Positions 15,835-24,215 of a DNA stretch of 38,410 bases are shown here, piece by piece. The DNA is taken from the NCBI GenBank assembly GCA_002504525.1, contig DATD01000009.1, positions 1-38,410 of the forward strand, in the 5' to 3' direction. Under the pieces are notes generated by a model, which saw only the letters and a program-made list of their open reading frames with translations, searched no databases and had not been told where the DNA came from. The number at the start of each line of letters is the position of its first letter. Positions within the stretch are counted from its first letter, which is position 1. Made by a program: the position numbers and the translations under genes. This stretch comes from Methanomassiliicoccus sp. UBA345 (GTDB lineage: Archaea; Thermoplasmatota; Thermoplasmata; Methanomassiliicoccales; Methanomassiliicoccaceae).

Positions 15835-16944
15835 ATGGCAGATAAGATGAACCACATCGAAAGGGCCATGGCAGGGCTGACAAACCAGCCGGTGGACCGG
15901 CTCCTGACCTACCCGCTGGCCATGGGAGTATGCCGCAGGCTGATCAACGGGACCGGGATAACTTACCACGACTGGGTCTCTGACCCCAAGAAGTTCGCTC
16001 AGGCCTTCATCGACGGCCAGCGCAGGTTCGACTTTGACTTCGCCATCGGCCTCATGGACCTGTCGGTCATGGCCGGCGACCTGGGCGCGCACGTCCGCAT
16101 GGACGAGCAGAACACCCCGTTCGTTGACGAACCCCTGATCAAGGATCTCGAAGGATATGAGAAGCTTGAGATACCCAACATCTCCGACCCCAAGACCAGG
16201 AGCAATGTCCTGGTGGAAGGGACGGGCATGTTCGTGGATGCTCTGGGCAAAGAGGTCGTCACCGCTGCGTTCCTGGAGGGACCGCTTCTGGCGCTCACGC
16301 AGACGAGGGGCGCGGAGTTCGTCTTCAAGGACATGTACGACAACGACTCCTCGAGGAAGGCCGTGCATACCGCTCTCAAGACCATCACCGACTACGACAA
16401 GGAGATGGTCAAGGCCTTCGCGCAGAAGAAGCCCGCTGGCCTGGTCTGGGACTACCTGTGGGGAAGCTACTCCTGCCTCGGTGACACCGAGTACGCGGAG
16501 TTCGAGGGCGACCACAAGTATGCCGGCTGCCTCAACGATCTCGTCATCCAGGAGGGCATGGCCAACTGTATCCACAACTGTGCGGACCTGCCGCACCTGG
16601 ACACCCAGATCAAGGCGTGGAAGCCTGCCATCTACTCGATGGCATACTACCCCCTGATCCCCGGCTCACCGTCGGCAAAGGAGGTCATCCAGAACGGCTA
16701 CGCCGACGTGTCGCTGATCGGCGGCAACATCGACCCGCAGGGCTTCGTGAGGTGGAAGACCGAGAAGATGGAGGACATGACCAAGAAGCTGTGCAACGAG
16801 GTCATAACCGAGCTGAAGGCCCGTGACCTTGGCGGCCGTTACTGCATCGCATCCGGCTGCGAGGTCCCGCCCAGCCTGACGACCAAGCTGGAGAACATCC
16901 AGGCCTGCGTGGACACCACCAAGAAATTCGGCACCTTCGCTTGA
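15835..16944 (+). CDS. URO-D family methyltransferase (MtaA/MtbA-like, corrinoid-linked)
   Basis: A 369-residue TIM-barrel protein of the uroporphyrinogen decarboxylase/MtaA-MtbA family. It carries a zinc-site pattern equivalent to MtaA: His247 and Cys249 in CIHNCAD, and Cys342 in ASGCEVPP. These ligands normally activate a thiol such as coenzyme M for methylation by a methyl-corrinoid protein. Members of the same broad family also act as substrate-side demethylases (for example on aryl methyl ethers), so either direction is possible. GAGGAGGG precedes ATG 15835. It is co-transcribed with corrinoid protein 1. The mature length matches the family. No haem genes are nearby, which argues against true uroporphyrinogen decarboxylase. 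Confidence 0.88.
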   Translation: MADKMNHIERAMAGLTNQPVDRLLTYPLAMGVCRRLINGTGITYHDWVSDPKKFAQAFIDGQRRFDFDFAIGLMDLSVMAGDLGAHVRMDEQNTPFVDEPLIKDLEGYEKLEIPNISDPKTRSNVLVEGTGMFVDALGKEVVTAAFLEGPLLALTQTRGAEFVFKDMYDNDSSRKAVHTALKTITDYDKEMVKAFAQKKPAGLVWDYLWGSYSCLGDTEYAEFEGDHKYAGCLNDLVIQEGMANCIHNCADLPHLDTQIKAWKPAIYSMAYYPLIPGSPSAKEVIQNGYADVSLIGGNIDPQGFVRWKTEKMEDMTKKLCNEVITELKARDLGGRYCIASGCEVPPSLTTKLENIQACVDTTKKFGTFA

Positions 16945-17095
16945 AATCTCTTCCAATCCCTTTCCTTTTCTTTTCATCTGCGTCAACGAAGTGTTTTGGT
17001 GGCACAGCGCCCTGCTTCGGACCAATAACTTTATCACTCGCTGAAAAAGTTCGGCTAGCCGGTATCGGGTCGACGATAGCGCGGGAGAGGGGGAG
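16945..17095 (+). promoter_or_regulatory. Intergenic region: pyrimidine-rich tract, then putative promoter of corrinoid gene 2
   Basis: A C/T-rich stretch (about 16948-16978) directly follows the URO-D stop and could end transcription. A TTTATCA element near 17030 could be a TATA box for the second corrinoid gene with a leader of about 40 bases. The region lacks TGGATG dyads, unlike the region before corrinoid gene 1. Confidence 0.35.
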
Positions 17096-17743
17096 ATGGT
17101 GGACAAGGAACGTGTTCTCAAAGGGCTCGAGCATGCCGTGGTCACCGGCAGGAAGGATGAATCGACCAGGTTCGCCAACAGGGCCCTGAGGGAAGAGATC
17201 CCGGCCCTCGAGGCCATCGATGCGGGCCTGATCAAGGGAATGATGGTCGTAGGGGACCGATATTCGGCTCACAAGATTTTTCTGCCTCAGGTCCTGCTCG
17301 CCGCCGATTCCATGTACGCGGCACTGGACATCCTGCTGCCGCACATCCCCAAGGAGGATGCGGCCAAGCGGCTCAATATCGTCATCGGCGTCGTCGAGGG
17401 TGACGTGCACGACATCGGCAAGAACATCGTCAAGACCATGTTCACCGCGGCGGGCTTCAACGTCCACGACATGGGGAAGGACCGCTCAGACGAGGAGTTC
17501 GTCAAAGCCGCCAGGGAGCACCATGCTCAGGTGGTCGCCATGAGCACTCTCATGACCCCGACCATGGACAGTATGAAGGCGTCGGTGGACGCGCTTGTCG
17601 AAGAGGGTGTCAGGTCCCAGGTGAAGATCATCATCGGCGGCGCCCCGACCTCGCAGGAGTTCGCTGAGGAGATCGGAGCGGACATGCACGCTGTGAACGC
17701 CCAGGATGCGGTCGCCAAGATCCGCTCACTCCTCACCAAGTGA
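17096..17743 (+). CDS. Methyltransferase corrinoid protein 2 (MtbC/MttC-like)
   Basis: A 215-residue paralogue of the protein at 15181, collinear without gaps through residue 210. It has the same cobalamin motif (D103, H105, G108), the same MSTL and IIIGGAP segments, and an identical C-terminal DNA stretch. The cap domain differs more (for example KDESTRFANRALREE). A strong GAGGGGGAG ribosome-binding site supports ATG 17096. The paralogue may serve another substrate or another methyltransferase. It is followed by the CobW-type GTPase after a promoter-bearing gap, so it may be a monocistronic unit. Confidence 0.92.
   Translation: MVDKERVLKGLEHAVVTGRKDESTRFANRALREEIPALEAIDAGLIKGMMVVGDRYSAHKIFLPQVLLAADSMYAALDILLPHIPKEDAAKRLNIVIGVVEGDVHDIGKNIVKTMFTAAGFNVHDMGKDRSDEEFVKAAREHHAQVVAMSTLMTPTMDSMKASVDALVEEGVRSQVKIIIGGAPTSQEFAEEIGADMHAVNAQDAVAKIRSLLTK
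17216..17250 (+). repeat. 35-bp segment identical between the two corrinoid genes (copy 2)
   Basis: Identical to 15301-15335. Confidence 0.9.
17381..17470 (+). repeat. 90-bp segment identical between the two corrinoid genes (copy 2)
   Basis: Identical to 15466-15555, including synonymous positions. Confidence 0.92.
17528..17719 (+). repeat. 192-bp segment identical between the two corrinoid genes (copy 2)
   Basis: Identical to 15613-15804. The mixture of perfectly identical and clearly diverged patches points to gene conversion rather than a simple recent duplication. Confidence 0.93.
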
Positions 17744-17811
17744 ACAGCGAAAGGGACGCTGATACCAGGGGCATCGGCACAACGCTGGTACAGCATGGCT
17801 GGACATTCAAA

Positions 17812-17823
17812 TCGTTATATAGT
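17812..17823 (+). promoter_or_regulatory. Putative TATA box for the CobW-type GTPase operon
   Basis: CGTTATATAGTG lies about 30-40 bases before ATG 17853, with the ribosome-binding site GAGGAGTGA between. A short-leader archaeal promoter is therefore likely. Confidence 0.55.
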
Positions 17824-17852
17824 GTGTTGGCCATAACTTTCCGAGGAGTGAC

Positions 17853-18521
17853 ATGAAGATCGCTCAGATCGCTGGATTCTTGGGAAGCGGTAAGACCACA
17901 TTGCTCATCGAGGTGGCGAAGCTCCTCGTGGACAAGGGCAAGAAGGTCGCCATCGTCGTGAACGATGTGGGTGAGATCAACGTCGATTTCAAGATCATCG
18001 AGTCGTACGGGCTCAAGGCCAAGGAGATCTCCGGAGGATGCATATGCTGCGAGATCGCCGGCAACTTCGCTAACACCCTCTCATTGCTCTACACCAATTT
18101 CAATCCTGACATCGTCATCGTCGAGCCTTCCGGGGTCGCCATACCGTGGGGGTTGAAGCGGGCCGCGGAGTACTCCGAGGCCGAGGTCCCGGTCACCATC
18201 GAACATGCGCCGGTCCTCACTCTGGTGGATGCGACCCGCATCGACACCCTCATGGGAACGGTGCGCCGCCTGGTGGTCACGCAGGTCCGCGAGGCCGACG
18301 TATGCCTCATCAACAAGGTGGACGCCGCCGATGATGCGCGCATCGCCCGGGCGGAGGAGCTCGTGAGGTCCGTCAACCCCAAATGCGGGATCATGCGGAC
18401 CTCCACCCACACTGGCCTGGGAGTAGGGGAGGTGGCTGACATCATCGCCGACCGCACCTCCTCGAGGTACGACGAGGCCATGGAGAAGGCGCTACTGGAG
18501 AAGGAGTACGGGAGCGGATGA
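17853..18521 (+). CDS. G3E-family GTPase (CobW/HypB-like metallochaperone)
   Basis: A 222-residue P-loop GTPase. Walker A is GFLGSGKTT (8-16), the metal-binding GGCICC motif has Cys63, Cys65 and Cys66, and the guanine-specificity motif is NKVD (154-157). G3E proteins insert or supply metals or cobalamin forms to enzymes: HypB and UreG for nickel, CobW/ZNG1 for zinc or cobalt, MeaB for B12 mutases. Only the G domain is present; the C-terminal CobW domain is missing, which makes it more HypB/UreG-sized. It overlaps the next gene by four bases (ATGA). Between corrinoid and zinc methyltransferase genes, a role in loading metal or maintaining the corrinoid is likely but unproven. Confidence 0.88.
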   Translation: MKIAQIAGFLGSGKTTLLIEVAKLLVDKGKKVAIVVNDVGEINVDFKIIESYGLKAKEISGGCICCEIAGNFANTLSLLYTNFNPDIVIVEPSGVAIPWGLKRAAEYSEAEVPVTIEHAPVLTLVDATRIDTLMGTVRRLVVTQVREADVCLINKVDAADDARIARAEELVRSVNPKCGIMRTSTHTGLGVGEVADIIADRTSSRYDEAMEKALLEKEYGSG

Positions 18522-18991
18522 GCTTGGATGACGACCACGACGACATTCATCTTGCGATGCATCGCGAGGCCGACGAGCTGGGCAAGTTCGCCAGCCATCT
18601 GGCCGTGCGCTCGCCGCGACCGCTCTCCCAGGAAGAGACGGTGCGATTCCTCGACGAGCTGCTGTATCAGGTCACCAAGGAGTGCATGGACCACGGGGCG
18701 GACCTGGTCGGCCACGTCAAGGCGTTCCTGAGGTCGGAGGACGGCGCGATGTCGGCCAGCCTCATCGACATCGAGAAGAGGTCCAACGTGACGCACGATT
18801 TCAGCCACGGGGCCACGTTCCTGGAGGGCGACCTCACGCTGCACGTCATCGTCCATGGCATCTGGGACGACGTGGTCAAGGACAGCTCGCAGGCGGCCAT
18901 GGAGAGGGTGTTCGAACAGTTCGGGATCGAGCACACCGTCCTGAAGGACTACTACGATACGGAGAAGAGCATCTCCCACCACATGAAGTGA
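18518..18991 (+). CDS. His-rich hypothetical protein coupled to the G3E GTPase
   Basis: A 157-residue acidic, soluble protein that I cannot assign to a family. Histidines are frequent at both ends (HDDIHLAMH near the start, ISHHMK at the end) and between (THDFSHG, HVIVHG). Together with the acidic composition this suggests metal binding. The ATG overlaps the GTPase stop (ATGA), so the two are translationally coupled, and the Zn-ribbon gene follows after four bases. This placement suggests a partner or substrate of the GTPase. Confidence 0.7.
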   Translation: MSLDDDHDDIHLAMHREADELGKFASHLAVRSPRPLSQEETVRFLDELLYQVTKECMDHGADLVGHVKAFLRSEDGAMSASLIDIEKRSNVTHDFSHGATFLEGDLTLHVIVHGIWDDVVKDSSQAAMERVFEQFGIEHTVLKDYYDTEKSISHHMK

Positions 18992-18995
18992 GGTT

Positions 18996-19352
18996 ATGAG
19001 CGAACGGGACGAAGAACGGATAGGGCCTCAGGACAGCATCGCTCCTGGCTACGCCCAGGCGATGAAGGAGCACGGCTTCGGCTGGAACACCCTGGCATCG
19101 ATCAGGAAGATCACCTGCCCCAACTGCGGGTTCATGTTCTCCCTTACCTATGGGAGGACGATCGCCTGCCGGGGGTGCCCCCAGGCCACCAAGAGCTGCC
19201 CCAAGGCCAGATGCGCCAAGTGCGATCATGAGTTCTACATCCAGGAGATGCCCCACGTAGGCAACAGGTATGCGCAGCGCTCGGTGGCGGACCACATGTC
19301 CAGCATCGAGGCGACGTACAACGAGCAGGTGGGGCGCAAGAGACATCGCTGA
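18996..19352 (+). CDS. Zn-ribbon protein, 118 residues
   Basis: A small soluble protein whose centre contains CPNC, CRGC, a single Cys (KSCPK) and CAKC, enough for one or two zinc ribbons. The N-terminal part is acidic and the C-terminus basic (RKRHR). A GAGGT ribosome-binding site ends four bases before ATG 18996. It is the third gene of the GTPase unit. The ribbon next to a HypB-like GTPase recalls HypA/HypB nickel delivery, but no sequence identity with HypA is claimed. Confidence 0.75.
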   Translation: MSERDEERIGPQDSIAPGYAQAMKEHGFGWNTLASIRKITCPNCGFMFSLTYGRTIACRGCPQATKSCPKARCAKCDHEFYIQEMPHVGNRYAQRSVADHMSSIEATYNEQVGRKRHR

Positions 19353-19373
19353 GCGTTCCCTTCGGAGCGGGGC

Positions 19374-20006
19374 TCACTTCCCCCTCTCGAAGTAATGCCG
19401 GATGATGTTCTTCTCTCCCCTTTTCAGGATCTCGAAGACCGCCGACGGGGATTGGCCGGCGAGGGCGGCCAGTTCGCGCACCTCTATGCGCCGGGGGTAA
19501 TCGTAGTATCCTTTCTCCAGCGCCAGGCGCACCAGCCTCTCCTGTTTCCTGGACACCATCGGCCGGTCGTCGGTCCGGGCGATCCGTATGATGTCCAGTT
19601 CCACCTGCCGGGAGCCTATGGCCTTGATTATGTCCGGTATAGAGCCTTCGCTGCCGGCCAGCATCTTGAAGTTGGCCCTGCCATCGCCCGGCGACCATGC
19701 CCTCTCCAGGAAGCAGCCGCCGGCCAGGATGGCCCAGATGATCCAGCAATCGCTCATGACGACCGAGCCGACGATCTGACCGTCCTTCCTGAGGGACGCA
19801 TCCACCGCGGTGACGTCGGGACTGTCCCGGATCACCGAGATCACTTTGCCCAGGTCTGCCTCCGCCGAGCCAAGGGTGAACAGGGCCTGTCCCCCCGTCT
19901 TCTGCCAGGGTATGCACTCTGTGATGGTCACGGTGCAGTCCAGACGGGAAGCCGCATCCACCATCCAGAACTTCATCCCCCCTATCGATAGCTCGGCTTC
20001 CATCAT
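19374..20006 (-). CDS. Bat-type helix-turn-helix transcriptional regulator
   Basis: A protein of 210 residues from ATG 20006. The C-terminal about 55 residues (ERLVRLALEKGYYDYPRRIE onward, then ELAALAGQSPSAVFEILKRG) match the HTH_10 domain of archaeal Bat-like regulators. The N-terminal about 150 residues form an alpha/beta input domain with Cys residues (DCTVTITEC, SDCWII, GGC) that could sense a ligand or redox state. AAGGGG in front of 20006 supports this start over the ATG at 20024. It is divergent from the hydantoinase-like operon and convergent with the Zn-ribbon gene, so it is the natural candidate for local control, perhaps via the TGGATG dyads. Confidence 0.82.
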   Translation of the reverse strand: MMEAELSIGGMKFWMVDAASRLDCTVTITECIPWQKTGGQALFTLGSAEADLGKVISVIRDSPDVTAVDASLRKDGQIVGSVVMSDCWIIWAILAGGCFLERAWSPGDGRANFKMLAGSEGSIPDIIKAIGSRQVELDIIRIARTDDRPMVSRKQERLVRLALEKGYYDYPRRIEVRELAALAGQSPSAVFEILKRGEKNIIRHYFERGK

Positions 20007-20170
20007 GAGGCGCCCCTTAATCATGCCAACACTAGAAAATGATTACTGGCAGGCCCTCGGGAGATAGCATGATTGGGGCTAAATAGCGGAATGTCTTGTA
20101 CTGGACATGCTGGTACGGGGTGAAGATAATCACTTCTCCGGAACATAACCAGCGCCGTAGAGGTGTATCA

Positions 20171-22117
20171 ATGAACCTAGGACTTGGGATCGATACTGGA
20201 GGCACTTTCACCGATGCAGCGATCTTGGACCTTGACACCAAGAAGGTGCTCGTGAAGGCCAAGTCACCAACCACTTACCACGATCTCGCGATCGGCATCA
20301 CAGGGGCGATCGACAACGCCCTCGCACAGCAGGCGGTCGATGTCAGGGACATCAAGATGGTGGGGCTTTCCACGACCCTGGCCACCAACTCCATCCTGGA
20401 GGGAAGGGGAGGGGACGTGGGCCTCATCGGCATAGGCTGGACGCCCGACAAGGAGTGGAAGTTCCCCTCCAAGGAGTCCAGGTTCATCAAGGGCGGCTAC
20501 GACTCCATGGGCGGGATGATAGAGCCGCTGGACGAGGCCGAGGCGGAAAGGGTCATCGACGAGATCTGCCCCCATGTGGACGCCGTGGTGATATCGGGCA
20601 AGTTCAGCGTATCCAATCCCATCCAGGAGAGCACGGTCAGCGGGATGGTCAGCAGGAAGTACGGCATCCCGGTGGTACAGGCCAGCCACATGACCGCCGA
20701 GCTGGGCATCTACGAGCGGACCGTGACGGCCGTCCTGAACGCCCGCCTGCTCCCGGTCATACGGGAGTTCCTCCTGTCAGTGGAGAAGGCGCTGACAGAG
20801 AGAAGTATCGACGCAGCGGTGTACGTGTTCAAGGGCGACGGGGGGCTGATGAGCCTGGACGTCGCCAAGAAGATGCCCGTCGAGACCATCCTCTCCGGGC
20901 CGGCGGCCAGCCTCATGGGCGGCATGGCCCTGGCCGGGACGGACAGCTGCGTGGTGGTGGACGTCGGCGGGACCTCCACTGACATAGCATACGTCGATGA
21001 CGGGTTCCCTCGGCTCAATCAGGAGGGCGCGATGGTCGGCAACTGGAGGACCAGGGTGCAGGCCATCGACATATGGACCGCCGCGCTGGGAGGGGATTCC
21101 GTTCTCCGCAACGACGACAAGGGCGACCTGACCCTGGGCCCCGACCGGGTGCTGCCGGTGTCAGTCGCAGCGAAGCGTTATCCCGCGCTCAAGGAGCGCA
21201 TAGCTGCCCTTGGCACCGTGACGTTCTACGTGACGAGCAGGCCTCCGGCCGCCAACTTCTCGGCCAAGGACCGCAGCGTATACAACTTCGTGAAGGAGCA
21301 CACCCCCTGCAGCATGCATGATGCGCTGACAGGCATCGACGATGTGGTCTTTGTCAAGGACCAGCTGATGAGCCTGAAGGCCAGGGGATACATCCTGGAG
21401 GTCGGGTTATCTCCCACCGATGCCATGGCGGTCAGGGGCCAGTACGGGAACGCGGACCGCGAGGCGGCCCTGCTGGGCTTCAGGATCTTCGGCGACCGCA
21501 TCGCCGAGGAGCCGGTCTCGTTGGCGAACAAGGTCTTCGAGCTTGCCGTCACCCGCATCGGGGAGGAGCTGATCAAGAAGGGCGTCTCCGACACCGGCGC
21601 TGAGCTGGGCGATGAGACCTCCTTCGCCTCGCTCGCCAGGGGCAATGCCGGCGCTGGCAACCTGAAGGACTTTGACATCAAGGCTAGGCCGAGGCATCCC
21701 ATCGTGGGGGTAGGAGCGCCGGCTCAAGTGTTGGTCAAACCGTTGGAGGGGCGGATGGACGCCGAGGTGCTCATCACCGACCACTATGACGTGGGCAATG
21801 CGGTGGGAGCGGTCCTCAGCCAGATCTCAGAGTCCATACTGGTGCAGGTGTACCCGAAGGACCTCAAGTATGTGGTGTTCTGCCCCGGCTCATCGCCCGT
21901 TCAATACTCGACGATCGATTCGGCCAGGGGCGCAGCGGTTTCCTACGCAGAGTACAACGTCAAGGAGAAGATGAAGAAGCACGACGCCGTGGACGTCAAG
22001 GTGCGTACCCAGGTGGAGGAGAGCAAGTTCTGCGACGGGTACGGCCAGGAGATGAAGTTCATCAACTGGATCAATGTGCGCGCCATCGCCACCGGCAAGC
22101 CCCGGCTCAGGGATTGA
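20171..22117 (+). CDS. Hydantoinase/oxoprolinase-family ATPase 1
   Basis: A 648-residue protein of the HyuA type with an actin-like ATPase fold. Phosphate-1 is GIDTGGTFTD near the N-terminus, phosphate-2 is DVGGTSTDIAYVD near residue 275, and the SGPAAS segment precedes it. Classical members hydrolyse hydantoins or 5-oxoproline with ATP. Here no HyuB subunit accompanies it. About residues 375-430 (VKEHTPCSMHDAL through SLKARGYILEVGLS) look like an inserted winged-helix-like segment. GAGGTG precedes ATG 20171; the longer upstream frame is rejected for lack of a signal. The paralogue follows after 49 bases. An ATP-driven role in the corrinoid system is an inference from neighbours. Confidence 0.85.
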   Translation: MNLGLGIDTGGTFTDAAILDLDTKKVLVKAKSPTTYHDLAIGITGAIDNALAQQAVDVRDIKMVGLSTTLATNSILEGRGGDVGLIGIGWTPDKEWKFPSKESRFIKGGYDSMGGMIEPLDEAEAERVIDEICPHVDAVVISGKFSVSNPIQESTVSGMVSRKYGIPVVQASHMTAELGIYERTVTAVLNARLLPVIREFLLSVEKALTERSIDAAVYVFKGDGGLMSLDVAKKMPVETILSGPAASLMGGMALAGTDSCVVVDVGGTSTDIAYVDDGFPRLNQEGAMVGNWRTRVQAIDIWTAALGGDSVLRNDDKGDLTLGPDRVLPVSVAAKRYPALKERIAALGTVTFYVTSRPPAANFSAKDRSVYNFVKEHTPCSMHDALTGIDDVVFVKDQLMSLKARGYILEVGLSPTDAMAVRGQYGNADREAALLGFRIFGDRIAEEPVSLANKVFELAVTRIGEELIKKGVSDTGAELGDETSFASLARGNAGAGNLKDFDIKARPRHPIVGVGAPAQVLVKPLEGRMDAEVLITDHYDVGNAVGAVLSQISESILVQVYPKDLKYVVFCPGSSPVQYSTIDSARGAAVSYAEYNVKEKMKKHDAVDVKVRTQVEESKFCDGYGQEMKFINWINVRAIATGKPRLRD

Positions 22118-22166
22118 GCCGGGGTTCAGGCGCAGAGGAAGGCGGAACGATCACAGGAGGAGTAGA

Positions 22167-24215
22167 ATGGAACAAAGCAAGGCGACCAGTTCAGGAGAGA
22201 GAGGTTCGAACTACGGGCTCGGGATCGATACTGGAGGAACGTACACCGACGCGGCGGTCCTCGACATGGAGACCGGCACGGTGCTATGCTCGGCGAAGTC
22301 GTTGACGACCCGCAACGACCTCTCGGTCGGCATCGGTAACGCCATCGAGAAGTTGGACCGTTCGTTGTTCCGGTGCGTCCGGCTCATCGGAATCTCGTCC
22401 ACGCTGGCCACGAACTCGGTGGTGGAGGGGAAAGGCTGCCGGGTGGGGCTGATAGTCATCGGACACGAGGCCGCGGCCAACGTACCGGTGGACGAGATGG
22501 TGCAGCTGGACGGGGGCCATAATCTCCAGGGCGACAGGAAGGCGGAGCTCGACATCGACGGCGCCAGGGAGTTCGTCGAATCGGTAAAGACCAAGGTGGA
22601 CGCCTTCGCAGTCTCCTCGTACCTCAGCGTACGGAATCCGGAGCATGAGATCGCGGTGAGAGAGCTTATCAAGAGCGCCACCGACCTCCCGGTGGTGTGC
22701 GGACACGAGCTGTCCTCCGCCCTGGGATTCAACGAGAGGACCATCACCGCCGTCCTCAACGCCCGGCTGATACCTATAATCACGGACCTCATCATATCAC
22801 TAAAGAAGGTGCAGAAGAGCACCGGGATCACCGCGCCCCTGATGATCGTTAAGGGCGACGGCTCCCTGATGGACGAGTCGGTCGCCAGGGAGAGGCCGGT
22901 GGAGACCATCCTTTCCGGCCCGGCAGCGTCCATCATCGGCTCCAAAGCGCTGACGGGACTGAACGACGCCATCATCGTGGACGTTGGAGGGACCACGACC
23001 GACATCGGCATCCTCCGCGACGGGCGGCCCAGGCTGGACCCGGAGGGCGCCATCCTCGGCAACTGGCGGACCAGGGTCAAGGCGGTCGACGCCTTCACTT
23101 CAGGCATCGGCGGGGACTCTCGCGTGGTGGTCGCCGGAAGGAAGCTTCAGCTGAGCCCGCTCCGAGTGGTCCCGCTGTGCATCGCCTCCTCCACCTGGCC
23201 GTCCATCAAGCCCAAGCTGCAGGCGCTGCGCGGCACCCGCGCCAAGTGGGTGCCGTCCTACATGGACCTCGACTCGGTGCCGCAGTCGACCGAGCTATAC
23301 ACCTTCAACCGGCGATTCAACGGAGAGCCGCTCGGCCAGGAGCAGGAGAGGGTGCTGGAGCTGGTGACCCAGGAGCCTCGCACCCTGTACGAGCTGGCTG
23401 AACTGCTCAACGTCCACCCGCTCGCCCTGAACCTTCGCAAGATGGAGGGGCAGGGGATGATTCTGCGCATCGGGCTCACTCCCACGGACATGCTCCACGC
23501 CGAAGGCTCCTACGTGGAGTACGACGCGGAGGCCTCCCGCCTGGGCGTGGAGATCCAGGCCGCCAACGCCGAGATGGAGCCGGCGGAGTTCATCGCCACC
23601 GTCAAGCGCATGGTCATAGAGAAGGTCGCCGGGGAGGTCCTCAAGAAGCTCATCTACGAGGAGGCCGGCGAGGGCAAGATGTGCGACATCGCCAACAGCC
23701 TGGTCAACAATATGATCAAGGGCGATGGCAGGAGGGACTTCGCCGCCACCGTCCATCTGAACAAGCCCATCATCGGCATCGGAGCGCCGGTCGGAGCGTA
23801 CCTGCCTGGCGTGGCGGAGATATTCCACACCCAGCTGGTGCTCCCGGAGAACAGCAGCATCGGCAATGCCGCCGGCGCCGTCTCCGGCAACGTGATGGAG
23901 AGCATGGAGATGCTCATCAAGCCGAAGAAGGGGATGGGCGCCATGGAGAACCCTCCCTGCACGCTTCACTGGATGCAGGAGAGGAAGGACTTCGAAAGCC
24001 TCTCGGAAGCGTTGGCGTACGCTCGCGAGGAGGGCGGCCGCCTGGTAAGGGAGAAGGCCATGGCTGCGGGCGCCGACACTGTGGAGCTGATTGTGGACAA
24101 CCACCGAAAGGAGGCCAGCCTGGACCGGGGATGGGGCTCCAACATCCTGCTGGAGGTCAACCTGACCGTCACCGCGGTGGGAAAGCCCCGCCTATATTTC
24201 GAGGCGTGCCGATGA
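22167..24215 (+). CDS. Hydantoinase/oxoprolinase-family ATPase 2
   Basis: A 682-residue paralogue of the preceding protein. It has GIDTGGTYTD near residue 20, SGPAAS, DVGGTTTDIGILRDG and GIGGDSRV further on. The mid-region again has a winged-helix-like stretch (VTQEPRTLYELAELL to MEGQGMILRIGLT). The C-terminal part (PIIGIGAP, HTQLVLPENSSIGNAAGAV) matches the family's closing segment. AGGAGGAG precedes ATG 22167. The stop overlaps the next start (ATGA), coupling it to the DGC proteins. Two tandem paralogues suggest a heteromer or two specificities. No substrate is assignable. Confidence 0.85.
   Translation: MEQSKATSSGERGSNYGLGIDTGGTYTDAAVLDMETGTVLCSAKSLTTRNDLSVGIGNAIEKLDRSLFRCVRLIGISSTLATNSVVEGKGCRVGLIVIGHEAAANVPVDEMVQLDGGHNLQGDRKAELDIDGAREFVESVKTKVDAFAVSSYLSVRNPEHEIAVRELIKSATDLPVVCGHELSSALGFNERTITAVLNARLIPIITDLIISLKKVQKSTGITAPLMIVKGDGSLMDESVARERPVETILSGPAASIIGSKALTGLNDAIIVDVGGTTTDIGILRDGRPRLDPEGAILGNWRTRVKAVDAFTSGIGGDSRVVVAGRKLQLSPLRVVPLCIASSTWPSIKPKLQALRGTRAKWVPSYMDLDSVPQSTELYTFNRRFNGEPLGQEQERVLELVTQEPRTLYELAELLNVHPLALNLRKMEGQGMILRIGLTPTDMLHAEGSYVEYDAEASRLGVEIQAANAEMEPAEFIATVKRMVIEKVAGEVLKKLIYEEAGEGKMCDIANSLVNNMIKGDGRRDFAATVHLNKPIIGIGAPVGAYLPGVAEIFHTQLVLPENSSIGNAAGAVSGNVMESMEMLIKPKKGMGAMENPPCTLHWMQERKDFESLSEALAYAREEGGRLVREKAMAAGADTVELIVDNHRKEASLDRGWGSNILLEVNLTVTAVGKPRLYFEACR

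Noticed and set aside
14986..16596. 536-codon reverse frame antisense to corrinoid gene 1 and the URO-D gene
   Set aside because: It is the complement of two genes with clear catalytic motifs. A similar antisense frame recurs opposite the second corrinoid gene only because the DNA is duplicated.
15835..16944. True uroporphyrinogen decarboxylase (hemE)
   Set aside because: The His-x-Cys plus Cys zinc ligands and the adjacent corrinoid gene fit the methyltransferase branch, and no haem genes adjoin.
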